Assembly (NCBI RefSeq): GCF_024809855.1
Contig: NZ_JANUEM010000013.1
Coordinates: 1 to 64,000 of the forward strand
Reading direction: 5' to 3'
Length of the DNA: 64,000 nucleotides
Source of the DNA: Rheinheimera pacifica
Lineage (GTDB): Bacteria; Pseudomonadota; Gammaproteobacteria; Enterobacterales; Alteromonadaceae
The notes under the pieces are model-generated. The model was not told the origin of the DNA and did not search any database. It worked only from the letters and a program-made list of their open reading frames with translations. Made by a program: the position numbers and the translations under genes. Below, in pieces: positions 54,139 through 63,602 of this stretch (within the stretch, counting starts at the first letter, position 1; the number at the start of each line of letters is the position of its first letter).

Positions 54139-54887
54139 TGACCACCGCCGGTATTAGTTGTACTTACCGGTGGCAGCAGCCGCCCGATCCGGCTGGCATA
54201 CGTCATAGTTATCGGTTGCCAGAACGGCGCCAACCTTTGCTCACTTTTAATTAAAGTGCCGGTTTTACTGTCAAACCAAAAGTAATTTTGCCAGCTGCCA
54301 TCAAAGCGCAGGTAGTTGGCTTTATCTGTATAGCTAACATGTTCCACTACCAGGGTGGTGTTCAGCTGTTGCTGAAATACTGTCAACTGCTGCGCCGGCA
54401 CAACTTCAAACCGCGAGCGTAGCCCATAGCCATACTCGCCGTTGCGCCAGTCAGCCAGGCGCAACCAGCTGTTGTCCGGCTGAATAGTTTTAATTCGCCG
54501 TAGCGGATCGTTAAGCGTATTAGTCAGGTGCAGTAAATCGTGTTCAAAACCTAAAGTGCGCACCAGCCGGCCCTGCTCCATTATCAGCATGGCGTTATCT
54601 GCCGACAGCCATTTATGCTGGCCAGCCTCCAAGTGCATTAGCACCATTACCGCCTGCGCCCGCTCACCATGCTTTACATAAAGTAAATCGTATCGTGATT
54701 GCTGCACCTCGGCCAGGCTAAGTTCAGCGTCCGGGGTATCGGCAAAGGCGAGTTTAAGGGTATCAATATAAGAATGATAAGTACCGGCACAAGCGGTAAG
54801 GGTTAGCAGCACCAGGCCACTAAAAACCGTTTTAATTAATGCTATCAAGGTGTATGCCCGCTGAATAAAAATGCCAAATAAAGCCAC
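54135..54887 (-). CDS. GfcB/YjbF-type lipoprotein
   Basis: 250 residues with a lipoprotein signal ending LLTLTAC (lipobox TAC) near residue 33. The mature part has LAFADTPDAELSLAEVQQSRYDLLYVKHGERAQAVMVL and a C-terminal NYFWFDSKTGTLIKSEQ, typical of YjbF/GfcB. It is an outer-membrane lipoprotein of the group 4 capsule / YjbEFGH system. Only a GTG at 54887 gives the full signal peptide. A perfect terminator hairpin (54894-54922) separates it from the upstream GfcA-like gene, so its transcription probably needs read-through. Confidence 0.84.
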   Translation of the reverse strand: MALFGIFIQRAYTLIALIKTVFSGLVLLTLTACAGTYHSYIDTLKLAFADTPDAELSLAEVQQSRYDLLYVKHGERAQAVMVLMHLEAGQHKWLSADNAMLIMEQGRLVRTLGFEHDLLHLTNTLNDPLRRIKTIQPDNSWLRLADWRNGEYGYGLRSRFEVVPAQQLTVFQQQLNTTLVVEHVSYTDKANYLRFDGSWQNYFWFDSKTGTLIKSEQRLAPFWQPITMTYASRIGRLLPPVSTTNTGGGQ

Positions 54888-54893
54888 AGCAAT

Positions 54894-54922
54894 AAAAAAG
54901 CCGCCTGCAGGCGGCTTTTTTT
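54894..54922 (-). terminator. Terminator/attenuator between the GfcA-like gene and gfcB
   Basis: AAAAAAGCCGCC pairs with GGCGGCTTTTTT around TGCA. It is a textbook intrinsic terminator on both strands, 11 bases after the GfcA-like stop and only seven before the gfcB start. It should make the small upstream gene far more abundant in RNA than gfcBCD. Confidence 0.85.
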
Positions 54923-54933
54923 AAGCAATAAGC

Positions 54934-55260
54934 TTATATAGTTGAAGTTACTGTTACAGTAGCAGTTGTAGTATTAGTGCCTGTGCCTGTGCCAGTTACA
55001 GTTACAGTAGTACCGGTACAAACGCCATTTACCGGTGTGCTGCCATCATCACACAGCACTGGTGGCTCAACTACAGAAGTACCACGGTTATTAGAAATAA
55101 CCGCAGCAGCAACAGCAACACCCACTACGCCAGCAGCGATAGTAGTAGTTGCAACACCACCAATAGTACCTTCTTTAGCATCTGCACCGCCAGCAACGTC
55201 TTGTGCATTAACACCAGCGCTTAACGCCATTACTGCAGCAGCAATAATTAATTTTTTCAT
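54934..55260 (-). CDS. GfcA/YjbE-like small secreted Thr/Val/Gly-rich protein
   Basis: 108 residues from ATG 55260 (GAGGGA upstream). Signal peptide (1-19, MKKLIIAAAVMALSAGVNA), a Gly/Ala/Val-rich hydrophobic stretch (about 32-57), one cysteine pair (LCDDGSTPVNGVC) and a tail of alternating Thr with Val or Gly. Position before gfcBCD, small size and low complexity match GfcA/YjbE. Its role in capsule production is unknown. A long in-frame upstream extension is rejected. Confidence 0.75.
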   Translation of the reverse strand: MKKLIIAAAVMALSAGVNAQDVAGGADAKEGTIGGVATTTIAAGVVGVAVAAAVISNNRGTSVVEPPVLCDDGSTPVNGVCTGTTVTVTGTGTGTNTTTATVTVTSTI

Positions 55261-55386
55261 AGCAATTCCCTCAATAAACAAACTTGGATTTCCAGTTAGA
55301 CGAAGAGTAACGTAAAGCACAGCATTACTCAACCTCTAAATGCATATTAACAATACTTTTTGCAGCTTACTGTTAACAGTTTTACG

Positions 55387-57363
55387 TTAGCAGTATTTTT
55401 TTGCCGCCACCGCTGTTACAGCATGGGTATTATCGGCTACTACATTTAATGCAACAGCAGCGGGTAAGCCTAACTCAGCATCACAACCTGCCTTTACCAC
55501 CAGATCGCTACTGGCACAGCTGTAGTTAAACCCGGTTGGCGCCAGGCGCATCAACTCAATTATTTGCTCTACTGCGAAACTGTCACATAAGGTATCCAGT
55601 TGTAGCAACAAACTCTCCATTTCGCTCCAGCTAAGGTACACCTCATCGGCGGCCATAATACGCGGGTGGGCAGTTTCGCGTACACTTTCACCTATTAACA
55701 GTTCTTCGTACAGTTTTTCGCCCGGGCGCAGGCCCGAGTATTTAACTTCAATATCGCCATTGGGGTGCACTTCGTCTTTTACTTCCAGCCCCATTAAATG
55801 AATCATCCGTTTGGCTAAGTCAGCAATTTTAACCGGCTCGCCCATATCCAGCACAAAAACATCACCGCCATGGCCCATAGCACCGGCCTGTATTACCAGC
55901 TGCGCGGCCTCAGGTATAGTCATAAAATAACGGATAATATCTTTATGGGTTACGGTAACAGGGCCGCCGCGGCGAATTTGCTCACGAAATAATGGCACCA
56001 CAGAGCCACTGGAGCCCAGCACATTACCAAAACGCACCATACAAAAGCGGGTACTGTTTTGACGTTGCGACAATGCCTGCAACACCAGTTCAGCCAGCCG
56101 TTTCGAAGCCCCCATCACATTAGTTGGCCGCACCGCTTTATCGGTAGAAATAAGTACAAAAGTTTCCACACCAGAGGCAATAGCCGCTTCGGCTGCATAC
56201 CAGGTACCAAACAGATTATTACGCACGCCTTCAACCACATTATATTCTACCAATGGCACATGCTTATAAGCAGCAGCATGGTAAACTGTTTGCACTTTAA
56301 AGGCTTTCATTACTGTTTCCAGCCGGTTGCGCCGCTGTACGGTGCCCATAACCGGAATTAGCTGAATATCTACTTTATATTGCTTAATTAAGCCGCTGAG
56401 TTCTTGTTCTATGCCGTATAAACCAAACTCTGATAGTTCAAATAACACCAGAGTTTTAGGCTCACAGGTAATAATTTGCCGGCATAGCTCAGAGCCGATA
56501 GAGCCGCCAGCACCGGTTACCATAACTACCTTGCCGTGAATATTAGCCTGCATCAGTTTAGTTTTCGGCGCTACCGGATCCCGGCCCAGCAAATCTTCAA
56601 TTTTTACGTCCTGCAACTCATCAATACGCATAGAGCCATCAACTAAATCACTCATACCAGGGATAGACTGCACCGGTATTGGCAGCTCTTCCAACGCATC
56701 AAGCACTTCGCGGCGGCGTGAGCGGCTAACAGATGGCAAGGCTAATAAGATACGGCTGATATTGTGTGATTTTATCAGGCTGGTTATTTGTGCAGGCGCG
56801 CCTACTGGTACACCCAAAATAGTAGAGCGATGCAACGTAGTGTCATCATCAATAAATATCACCGGATGATACTGCTCGCCGTTAATCAGCGCCTGCGCTA
56901 ACTGGCGGCCAGATGAGCCAGCACCATAAATAAGCACGCGCTCTTTATGGCCATTATTACGTTGCACTAAAAACATTCGCGCCAGCAAACGCAAGCCGCC
57001 CGAGCTAACTAATGCCAAAATAGCATAAACAAAAATCAGGCTGCCTTTATCATGTACATTAAACAGGCCAAACAACAACGCCAGCACAAAAGCACTGCTT
57101 ACTATACCGGCCAGTACCGCCCCCAGTGCATGCTGGCCAATATAGCGGATAACTGCACGGTATAACCCCAGTTTGGTAAAAATAAATAGCGTTACCGGCA
57201 GCGTTACCGCAAAAGCCAGCGCAATTTCAGCAATATGAGTCTGCTCATCGTGCTGGGTTAAAAAATAGCCCGCAAACAGCGAGCTGATTAAAAAACACAT
57301 ATCAGCAATTACTGACACTAAACGCTTAACAGAGCGTGGCAAACTTAATAACCAAGCCAGCAT
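55387..57363 (-). CDS. Membrane-bound UDP-HexNAc 4,6-dehydratase (PglF/WbpM/CapD family)
   Basis: 658 residues. Four N-terminal membrane helices (about 12-115), then a Rossmann domain (VLIYGAGSSGRQLAQAL) and the catalytic extended SDR (VVMVTGAGGSIGSELCRQI). The active-site triad uses Met in place of Tyr (TNVMGASKRLAELV), as in WbpM-type long enzymes. It converts UDP-GlcNAc to the 4-keto-6-deoxy sugar that a PglE-like aminotransferase and a PglD-like acetyltransferase (both encoded upstream) use. Result expected: UDP-diNAc-bacillosamine or a relative. Confidence 0.9.
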   Translation of the reverse strand: MLAWLLSLPRSVKRLVSVIADMCFLISSLFAGYFLTQHDEQTHIAEIALAFAVTLPVTLFIFTKLGLYRAVIRYIGQHALGAVLAGIVSSAFVLALLFGLFNVHDKGSLIFVYAILALVSSGGLRLLARMFLVQRNNGHKERVLIYGAGSSGRQLAQALINGEQYHPVIFIDDDTTLHRSTILGVPVGAPAQITSLIKSHNISRILLALPSVSRSRRREVLDALEELPIPVQSIPGMSDLVDGSMRIDELQDVKIEDLLGRDPVAPKTKLMQANIHGKVVMVTGAGGSIGSELCRQIITCEPKTLVLFELSEFGLYGIEQELSGLIKQYKVDIQLIPVMGTVQRRNRLETVMKAFKVQTVYHAAAYKHVPLVEYNVVEGVRNNLFGTWYAAEAAIASGVETFVLISTDKAVRPTNVMGASKRLAELVLQALSQRQNSTRFCMVRFGNVLGSSGSVVPLFREQIRRGGPVTVTHKDIIRYFMTIPEAAQLVIQAGAMGHGGDVFVLDMGEPVKIADLAKRMIHLMGLEVKDEVHPNGDIEVKYSGLRPGEKLYEELLIGESVRETAHPRIMAADEVYLSWSEMESLLLQLDTLCDSFAVEQIIELMRLAPTGFNYSCASSDLVVKAGCDAELGLPAAVALNVVADNTHAVTAVAAKKYC

Positions 57364-57460
57364 TTGTTACCTCGTCCTTGCAACCATTACATTTAAAGGT
57401 TGCCAATAATTAAATCTGCTGCCGGTGTGGTTATACCACAATGGCAAGTTTCACTGAGCA

Positions 57461-58360
57461 TTAACCTGCAGTATGCAACAATTTGCTTAACCACTGCTTA
57501 AAACCCGGTCCCAGCTGTTTGTCGCGCAGGCCATACTCAACAAAAGCCTGCATATAGCCCAGCTTATTACCACAGTCATGGCTGCGGCCACTAATATGGT
57601 AAGCGTTAACCGTTTCAGCTTCCATTAGTAAGGCAATAGCGTCTGTCAGCTGAATTTCATCACCCGCCCCTACCGGGGTGCGCTTCAACTGTTGCCAAAT
57701 GTTTCGGCTAAACACATAACGCCCCACCACCGCTAAATTAGACGGTGCCTGCTCAACAGCGGGTTTTTCTATTATTGCTGTCATTCTGACAGACTCACCG
57801 GCGGTCATCTGGTGGCCACCAACATCGGCAACGCCATAGCTGCTTACCATGTTATGCGGCACCGGCTCAACCATTACCTGGCTAACACCGCTTTGCTCAA
57901 ATAACTGCACCATTTTTGCCAGGTTATCACGGCGTAAATCGCTGTCGTAAGCATCTATCAACACATCGGGCAGTAACACTGCAAATGGCGAGTTACCTAC
58001 CAGCGGCAAAGCACATAGCACGGCGTGGCCCAGGCCTTTGGCCTCGCCCTGACGCACATGCATAATGGTTACATCTTTCGGGCAAATTGCCTGCACTTCG
58101 TCCAATAACTGGCGCTTAACCCGCGACTCCAGCATAGATTCCAGCTCAAAACTTTTATCAAAGTGGTTTTCTATGCTATTTTTCGATGAATGCGTCACCA
58201 GTACTATTTGTTTAATACCAGCGGCAATGCATTCACTTACCACATACTGTATCAGTGGCTTATCCACCACCGGCAGCATTTCTTTCGGTATTGCTTTAGT
58301 TGCCGGCAACATTCGCGTGCCCAGTCCTGCAACAGGAATAACCGCTTTTAATACTTTCAT
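57461..58360 (-). CDS. galU: UTP-glucose-1-phosphate uridylyltransferase
   Basis: 299 residues. [22 protein letters not shown] is the nucleotide-binding signature; [11 protein letters not shown] and the central VLLPDVLID (metal-binding Asp) and EKPAVEQAP complete the GalU pattern. It makes UDP-glucose, the substrate of the Ugd encoded just upstream (41 bases). It supplies precursors to the capsule and probably to lipopolysaccharide. Confidence 0.94.
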   Translation of the reverse strand: MKVLKAVIPVAGLGTRMLPATKAIPKEMLPVVDKPLIQYVVSECIAAGIKQIVLVTHSSKNSIENHFDKSFELESMLESRVKRQLLDEVQAICPKDVTIMHVRQGEAKGLGHAVLCALPLVGNSPFAVLLPDVLIDAYDSDLRRDNLAKMVQLFEQSGVSQVMVEPVPHNMVSSYGVADVGGHQMTAGESVRMTAIIEKPAVEQAPSNLAVVGRYVFSRNIWQQLKRTPVGAGDEIQLTDAIALLMEAETVNAYHISGRSHDCGNKLGYMQAFVEYGLRDKQLGPGFKQWLSKLLHTAG

Positions 58361-58401
58361 CTAAACTCCGACACTCAACACTAACAACTAATAGCTAATA
58401 G

Positions 58402-59577
58402 CTAGTCGCTACCAAACAAATCCCGGGTATACACTTTATCTTCAACATCAGCTAAAGCTTCGTTGCGCCGGTTTGCCACTATCACATCAGAAATTTGCTT
58501 AAACTCGGCCAGGTCTTTAATAACGCGTGAGCGGAAAAACTCCCCCTGCTTTAGCTCAGGTTCATATACCACTACTTCAATACCTTTAGCTTTAATCCGC
58601 TTCATAATGCCCTGAATAGCAGAAGCACGGAAATTGTCTGACCCGGCCTTCATTGCCAACCGGTATACACCGACTATTTTCGGGTTACGCTTTAAAATAG
58701 ATTCAGCAATAAAGTCTTTACGGGTGCGGTTGGCATCTACCACTGCCTGCATAATGTTATTAGGTACATGCTGGTAATTAGCCAGTAACTGTTTAGTATC
58801 TTTAGGTAAGCAATAACCGCCATAACCAAAGCTGGGGTTGTTGTAATGCTTGCCAATGCGCGGATCTAAGCCTACGCCTTCAATAATCTGCCGCGAATTT
58901 AAGCCATGGCTTTCGGCGTAGCTATCCAGCTCGTTAAAATACGCCACCCGCATCGCCAGGTAGGTATTAGAAAATAGCTTTATCGCTTCGGCTTCGGTGC
59001 TGTCGGTAAATAATACCGGTACATCCTGCTTAATAGCGCCTTGTTGTAACAATGCAGCAAACTGCGTCGCCCGCTCGCTTTGCTCACCAACAATAATACG
59101 CGACGGGTAAAGGTTGTCATATAGCGCCCGGCCTTCGCGTAAAAACTCCGGCGAAAAAATCAGGTTGGCAGTAGCAAACTTTTCCCGTGCGCTCTTGGTA
59201 TAGCCTACCGGCACGGTAGACTTAATTACCATTACTGCATTGGGGTTTATTGCCATTACATCGGCGATAACGGCTTCAACACTTTTGGTATTAAAGTAAT
59301 TAGTTTGCGGGTCGTAATCTGTTGGCGTTGAAATAATGACAAAATCGGCATCAACATAGGCCTGCTGTTTATCCAACGTGGCAGTAAAATTCAGTGCTTT
59401 GTGCAGCAGAAAATCGCTAATTTCTTTATCTTCAATAGGCGATTGTTTAGCGTTTAACAGCGCTACTTTTTCCGGCACTATATCCAGCGCCACCACGTTA
59501 TTATGCTGTGCCAGTAACATAGCATTAGATAGCCCTACATAGCCGGTACCGGCAATAGCAATTTTTAAACCTGACAT
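58402..59577 (-). CDS. ugd: UDP-glucose 6-dehydrogenase
   Basis: 391 residues, the short bacterial type. [19 protein letters not shown] is the NAD site, and [14 protein letters not shown] contains the catalytic cysteine. [12 protein letters not shown] and [15 protein letters not shown] are the family blocks. It oxidises UDP-glucose to UDP-glucuronate, so the polymer of this locus probably contains uronic acid. Intergenic sequence on both sides holds short ACTCAACACTAA-type repeats. Confidence 0.94.
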   Translation of the reverse strand: MSGLKIAIAGTGYVGLSNAMLLAQHNNVVALDIVPEKVALLNAKQSPIEDKEISDFLLHKALNFTATLDKQQAYVDADFVIISTPTDYDPQTNYFNTKSVEAVIADVMAINPNAVMVIKSTVPVGYTKSAREKFATANLIFSPEFLREGRALYDNLYPSRIIVGEQSERATQFAALLQQGAIKQDVPVLFTDSTEAEAIKLFSNTYLAMRVAYFNELDSYAESHGLNSRQIIEGVGLDPRIGKHYNNPSFGYGGYCLPKDTKQLLANYQHVPNNIMQAVVDANRTRKDFIAESILKRNPKIVGVYRLAMKAGSDNFRASAIQGIMKRIKAKGIEVVVYEPELKQGEFFRSRVIKDLAEFKQISDVIVANRRNEALADVEDKVYTRDLFGSD

Positions 59578-59646
59578 AACAACCTTTTTGAATTATGAGG
59601 TGTGAGTTGTGAATTTTAAGCGCGGAGTTTACCTCAAAACTCAACA

Positions 59647-61056
59647 CTAAACACTAATAACCACTTCTTTGACATAAGCCGCCAGTGCCCTTTGCAACGT
59701 CTGCTTGGCATTGTTATCACCATGTACTATGCGCACCCGGTGTGGCTTACGTACCATACGATTTACAAAATTAATTAAACCAGCTTGGTCGGCATGTGCT
59801 GAATAGCCGCTTAACGTAATAATCTCTGCGCCAATATTAATACGTTGGCCGTCAATTTCAACATAGCCGCCCTGCGGGCCAAAACGCTGTATTGCAGCCC
59901 CCAGAGTACCCCGTGCCTGATAACCAACAAATACCACCTGATGCGCCCTATCGGCCAGTAAGGCAGTTAAGTAATTAACCACCCGGCCACCTTCACACAT
60001 ACCACTGGCAGCAATAACAATAGCGGGCTGTTTAGTGCGGGCTAAAAACTGCACCAAATCTAAATGCTGGCTATGACTGTCTATAGTATGTAACTGGGTA
60101 AAACTAAGCGGGTGGCGGCCCTGGCGCAAACGCTGTTTGGCCTCGCTGTCCCAGCAGCTTTTTAAATCGCTGTATGCCTGGGTAAACTTTGCCGCCAGCG
60201 GTGAATCAACAATAATCTGCAATTCATCCCAATGTAAATTCTGATGAATTTTCTGCCCACGCAAACGGTGAATAATGGCTTCAAGCTCATACAATAACTC
60301 CTGGGTGCGGCCAATACTAAAAGCCGGAAACAACACAGTGCCGTTATCCTGTAATGAGTGCAGCAGCACCTGCTCTAACCGTTTTATGCGCTGGCGCCGG
60401 TTGTCATGTAATCTATCACCATAGGTGCTTTCTATTACTACTTCATCTGCTGCATAAGGTGGCTGGGGTGCCGGTAACAACGGCGCATAGGGCGCGCCCA
60501 AATCGCCGGAAAATACCGTTTTATACGCCTTTTTGGCGGGCGTGTTATGGCTTAGCTCAATATAAGCAGAGCCCAGTATATGGCCGGCAGGCTGAAACCG
60601 CACTTTAATTGCCGCCCCCTCTAAAGCAGGTAAAGCCACCCAGCGCTTAAACTCACAAGGCACTAACTGGCGGCGCACTCTGGCTAAAAAAGCTGTTATC
60701 AGCGCCTCATCACGGGTAACACCCACTTTAAGTGCATCTTCCAGCACCAGTGGCAATAAAGTGGCAGAAGCCACAGTACAAAAAATGGGCCCGGTAAAAC
60801 CGGCGGCCAGCAAATAAGGAATCCGCCCCACATGGTCAATATGCACGTGTGTGACGATAAGGGCGCGAATGTGCGCCAGCGGGAAAGTAATCTGGGGCGA
60901 ACTGGCCGATCCTGAAGCAGAAACTTCAGCGCCCTGAAACAGCCCGCAGTCAATTAACAGGCCGTAGCCGTCGCTGATGCGGTATTCATGACAAGAACCG
61001 GTAACACCATCTACGGCGCCATGGTGGATAAATTGGGGTTTCTCATATAGTTGCAT
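59647..61056 (-). CDS. Beta-CASP metallo-beta-lactamase RNA-processing-type protein
   Basis: 469 residues. Zinc-binding HVHIDHVGR, SGDLG and a terminal SAHAD; the beta-CASP signature ESTYGDRLH, GMCEGGRVVNYL and HGD near the end mark the CPSF73/YSH1-like family of RNA nucleases. It is found in many proteobacteria but its RNA targets are largely unknown. ATG at 61056 with AAGGA upstream; the longer frame is not supported. Its insertion between ugd and the DUF559 gene breaks the sugar-nucleotide gene order. Confidence 0.87.
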   Translation of the reverse strand: MQLYEKPQFIHHGAVDGVTGSCHEYRISDGYGLLIDCGLFQGAEVSASGSASSPQITFPLAHIRALIVTHVHIDHVGRIPYLLAAGFTGPIFCTVASATLLPLVLEDALKVGVTRDEALITAFLARVRRQLVPCEFKRWVALPALEGAAIKVRFQPAGHILGSAYIELSHNTPAKKAYKTVFSGDLGAPYAPLLPAPQPPYAADEVVIESTYGDRLHDNRRQRIKRLEQVLLHSLQDNGTVLFPAFSIGRTQELLYELEAIIHRLRGQKIHQNLHWDELQIIVDSPLAAKFTQAYSDLKSCWDSEAKQRLRQGRHPLSFTQLHTIDSHSQHLDLVQFLARTKQPAIVIAASGMCEGGRVVNYLTALLADRAHQVVFVGYQARGTLGAAIQRFGPQGGYVEIDGQRINIGAEIITLSGYSAHADQAGLINFVNRMVRKPHRVRIVHGDNNAKQTLQRALAAYVKEVVISV

Positions 61057-61089
61057 AAAAATCCTTTTTAAATCCAGAATCCTTCCAGC

Positions 61090-61190
61090 AGTAAATCCCT
61101 CCAACCTCAAATCCCCCTAAATCCCCCTTTTTCAAAGAGGGACTTTAAAGGTACCTACCCCCCTCTTTAGCAAAGAGGGGGCTGGGGGGA
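61090..61190. repeat. Palindromic repeats downstream of the DUF559 gene
   Basis: CCCCCTTTTTCAAAGAGGG and, at 61157-61190, CCCCCTCTTTAGCAAAGAGGGGG followed by CTGGGGGGAG. The second lies inside the 3' end of the DUF559 frame, encoding its last residues. Near-identical palindromes lie upstream of the same gene (61570-61655). Confidence 0.75.
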
Positions 61191-61549
61191 GACTTGAAGC
61201 TTTGCAAGTGTTGCTCAATTTCCGCTAACACAGCTGATAGCTCCGTTTCTACCTGTTGATTAGAAAATCGCAAAACAGTTAAACCGAGCGATGCCATAAC
61301 ATTGTCCCGGATAGCATCATACTCCTGAGCATCTGCAGCATTATGCACTCCACCATCCAGTTCAATTACCAGTTTAGCTTTTGCACAATAAAAATCAGCA
61401 ATGTAGCCCACAACAGGCTTTTGCCGGTAAAACTGAGCCCCTAGCAGTTGCTTCTTCCTTATGGCTTGCCAAAGCAATTGCTCTGCATCCGTCTGATTGC
61501 TGCGTAGCTCCCGGGAAAACGTTTTCAGCACTTTGTTGTAAGGCAACAT
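61145..61549 (-). CDS. DUF559 (Vsr-like, PD-(D/E)XK fold) protein
   Basis: 134 residues. LRSNQTDAEQLLWQAIRKKQLLGAQFYRQKP and YIADFYCAKAKLVIELDGGVHNAADAQEYDAIRD form the DUF559 core, with the D-x(n)-E-x-D nuclease-like residues in ADFYC and IELDG; RFSNQQV completes the fold. Members are proposed endonucleases. The start ATG at 61549 (MLPYNKVLKTF) matches the family. The final residues SPPSPLFAKEGG are encoded by a palindromic repeat, and copies of the repeat bracket the gene, hinting at a mobile unit. Confidence 0.83.
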   Translation of the reverse strand: MLPYNKVLKTFSRELRSNQTDAEQLLWQAIRKKQLLGAQFYRQKPVVGYIADFYCAKAKLVIELDGGVHNAADAQEYDAIRDNVMASLGLTVLRFSNQQVETELSAVLAEIEQHLQSFKSPPSPLFAKEGGRYL

Positions 61550-61569
61550 AGAATTCCCCCAAAATCTCT

Positions 61570-61655
61570 CCAACCTCCCTTTAGCAAAGGGAGGCTTGCA
61601 ACTCACTGCTTTTTCTCCCCCTCTTTAGTAAAGAGGGGGCTGGGGGAGATTTGGC
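61570..61655. repeat. Palindromic repeats upstream of the DUF559 gene
   Basis: ACCTCCCTTTAGCAAAGGGAGG (about 61575-61594) and CCCCCTCTTTAGTAAAGAGGGGG followed by CTGGGGGAGATTT (about 61617-61651). The latter differs by one base from the palindrome at 61157. Rest of the 61607-61793 gap shows no gene. Confidence 0.75.
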
Positions 61656-61793
61656 AGTTATTTTCTAACCCGATCTCCTGCTCCCTTTGCCGCTACTGTG
61701 ATAAAAATAGATTTAAAATAGTCGGCTACATTCAGCTCTGTTGCAGATAGCCGGCGGTTTCTGCCTGCAATATGCGGGCAGAAACCGTTCTAT

Positions 61794-62969
61794 TTAATTA
61801 CTTGCTAGCTGTAACACCTCTTTTAATACATCACAGCTTAGCGCTATTTCGTCTGCTGTCAGAGTCGGGTGCACCAACATCATAATACTGGTTTCGCCCA
61901 GCAATCTGGCATTTGGCAAGCGTTCAACAGGTCGCCACGGGGTGTTATCAAAGGCTTTTTCCAAATACACCTCTGAGCAACTCCCCTGATAACAAGGCGC
62001 GCCCAGGGCAACAATTTCATCAACAATACGATCGCGGCTCCAGCCATCAGCTAATTTATCCGGGTTTACAAAGAAATAATGTTTGTATTCGGCATGCTGA
62101 TAATCTGCCGGAACCTTAACCACGCGTAAAACCGGATATTTAGTAGCAACCTCATCTAGTTTTGCGGCATTTTGCTGCCGTGCTTTAGTCCAGTCCGTCA
62201 TACGGCGTAATTGAATACGGCCAATAACAGCCTGCATTTCCATCATGCGCCAGTTGGTGCCGAAACTTTCATGCACCCAGCGAAACCCAGGCGGGTGCTC
62301 ACGCTCATACACTGCTTCAAAGCTTTTGCCATGATCTTTATAAGACCACATTTTAGACCATAACTCTTTATCGTTCGTGGTAACCATACCGCCTTCGCCG
62401 CCGGTGGTCATAATTTTATCCTGACAGAAACTCCAGGCACCGATATGACCAATAGAACCAACAGAACGGCCTTTATATTTAGCGCCATGCGCCTGCGCAC
62501 AATCTTCAATCACCGCAAAACCGTGCTTTTTTGCCAATGCCATAATAGGATCCATAGCGGCTGGCATGCCAGCAAGATGCACCACTATTACGGCCTTGGT
62601 GTTAGGTGTTAACACTTTTTCGATGGTTTCCGCTGTAATGTTCTGGCTGTTTAGATCCACATCGGCAAAAACAGGATTCGCACCAGCAGTAACCACTGAA
62701 GAAGCAGACGCCAAAAAGGTGCGAGGTGTAACAATAACATCATGACCTACACCCACACCTAAAGCTTTTAACGCCACATCAAGTGCCAAAGTACCATTAC
62801 TTAAGGCAATAGCGTATTTAGCATCCGCCCAGGCGGCAAATTCTTTTTCAAACTCACGACATTCCTGGCCAGTCCAGTAATTCACCTTATTGGACAACAC
62901 CACATCACGAACAGCATTGGCTTCTTCTTCTGTAAAGCTTGGCCATGGGGAAAATTTAGTGTTTAACAT
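61794..62969 (-). CDS. DegT/DnrJ/EryC1-family sugar aminotransferase (PglE-like)
   Basis: 391 residues. PLP-enzyme landmarks: ALSNGTLALDVALKALGVG, VIEDCAQAHGAKYKGRSVG and the Schiff-base lysine in SFCQDKIMTTGGEGGM. It transfers an amino group to a 4-keto (or 3-keto) nucleotide sugar. Next to a PglD-like acetyltransferase and a PglC-like transferase, and with a PglF-like dehydratase in the same locus, the best reading is UDP-4-amino-4,6-dideoxy-GlcNAc synthesis. Confidence 0.9.
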   Translation of the reverse strand: MLNTKFSPWPSFTEEEANAVRDVVLSNKVNYWTGQECREFEKEFAAWADAKYAIALSNGTLALDVALKALGVGVGHDVIVTPRTFLASASSVVTAGANPVFADVDLNSQNITAETIEKVLTPNTKAVIVVHLAGMPAAMDPIMALAKKHGFAVIEDCAQAHGAKYKGRSVGSIGHIGAWSFCQDKIMTTGGEGGMVTTNDKELWSKMWSYKDHGKSFEAVYEREHPPGFRWVHESFGTNWRMMEMQAVIGRIQLRRMTDWTKARQQNAAKLDEVATKYPVLRVVKVPADYQHAEYKHYFFVNPDKLADGWSRDRIVDEIVALGAPCYQGSCSEVYLEKAFDNTPWRPVERLPNARLLGETSIMMLVHPTLTADEIALSCDVLKEVLQLASN

Positions 62970-62978
62970 ACCGCTCCA

Positions 62979-63602
62979 TCACGACTTAATAATTCTGGCT
63001 GGCACACCCACTGCAGTTACACCATCAGGCAGATCATTAACCACTGCAGCCCCGGCGCCAACCATTACATTTTTACCAATACGCTTTAGCTGAATAGCAG
63101 AGGCGCCGATACCAACCCAACTGAACTCACCGACTGTAACTCCGCCGGCCAAACAAGCGCCGGGGCTAATATGAACAGCATCAGCCAAAATACAATCATG
63201 CTCTACCACTGCATTTGAATTCACAATACAAGCTGCACCAATCCTGGCATCAGCGTTCACAACAGCACCAGCCATCACAACAGTACCTCGTCCGACAATA
63301 GCTGAAGAGGAGACTGTCGCAGTAGAATGCACCACAGTTGCCACAGCAAAACCCTCTGCAACTAACTCACTTTGCTTAGCAAGTCGAACCATATTATTAC
63401 CAATCGCAACAACAACCTCCGGCTTTTCATGCGCGCTAAAAAGGCTTTGAGTGTTACCGACAACATCTGACTGACCATTCTTCTTTTTAGCTGGCCAGGC
63501 GTCATCATAAAAAACGATTTTAGTCCATAAGCCTGAACTCAATGCAGCATCGGCAACAACCTTGCCATGCCCACTAGCACCCAATATTGCCAACGTTTTC
63601 AT
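62979..63602 (-). CDS. Sugar O/N-acyltransferase, PglD-like (left-handed beta helix)
   Basis: 207 residues. N-terminal nucleotide-sugar-binding domain with [17 protein letters not shown], then hexapeptide repeats from about residue 95 ([52 protein letters not shown]) forming a trimeric beta helix; the conserved His in VEHDC is the expected base. PglD-type enzymes acetylate the 4-amino group made by PglE. It starts four bases inside the upstream sugar transferase stop and is followed nine bases later by the aminotransferase gene. Confidence 0.9.
   Translation of the reverse strand: MKTLAILGASGHGKVVADAALSSGLWTKIVFYDDAWPAKKKNGQSDVVGNTQSLFSAHEKPEVVVAIGNNMVRLAKQSELVAEGFAVATVVHSTATVSSSAIVGRGTVVMAGAVVNADARIGAACIVNSNAVVEHDCILADAVHISPGACLAGGVTVGEFSWVGIGASAIQLKRIGKNVMVGAGAAVVNDLPDGVTAVGVPARIIKS

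Noticed and set aside
59585..59660. Functional regulatory hairpin near ugd
   Set aside because: The GTGTGAGTTGTGAA / CTCAACACTAA repeats are short, imperfect and low in complexity; no clear stem or promoter role can be argued.
61090..61655. CRISPR array
   Set aside because: The repeats are palindromes on either side of a gene, not evenly spaced direct repeats with unique spacers, and no cas genes are present.
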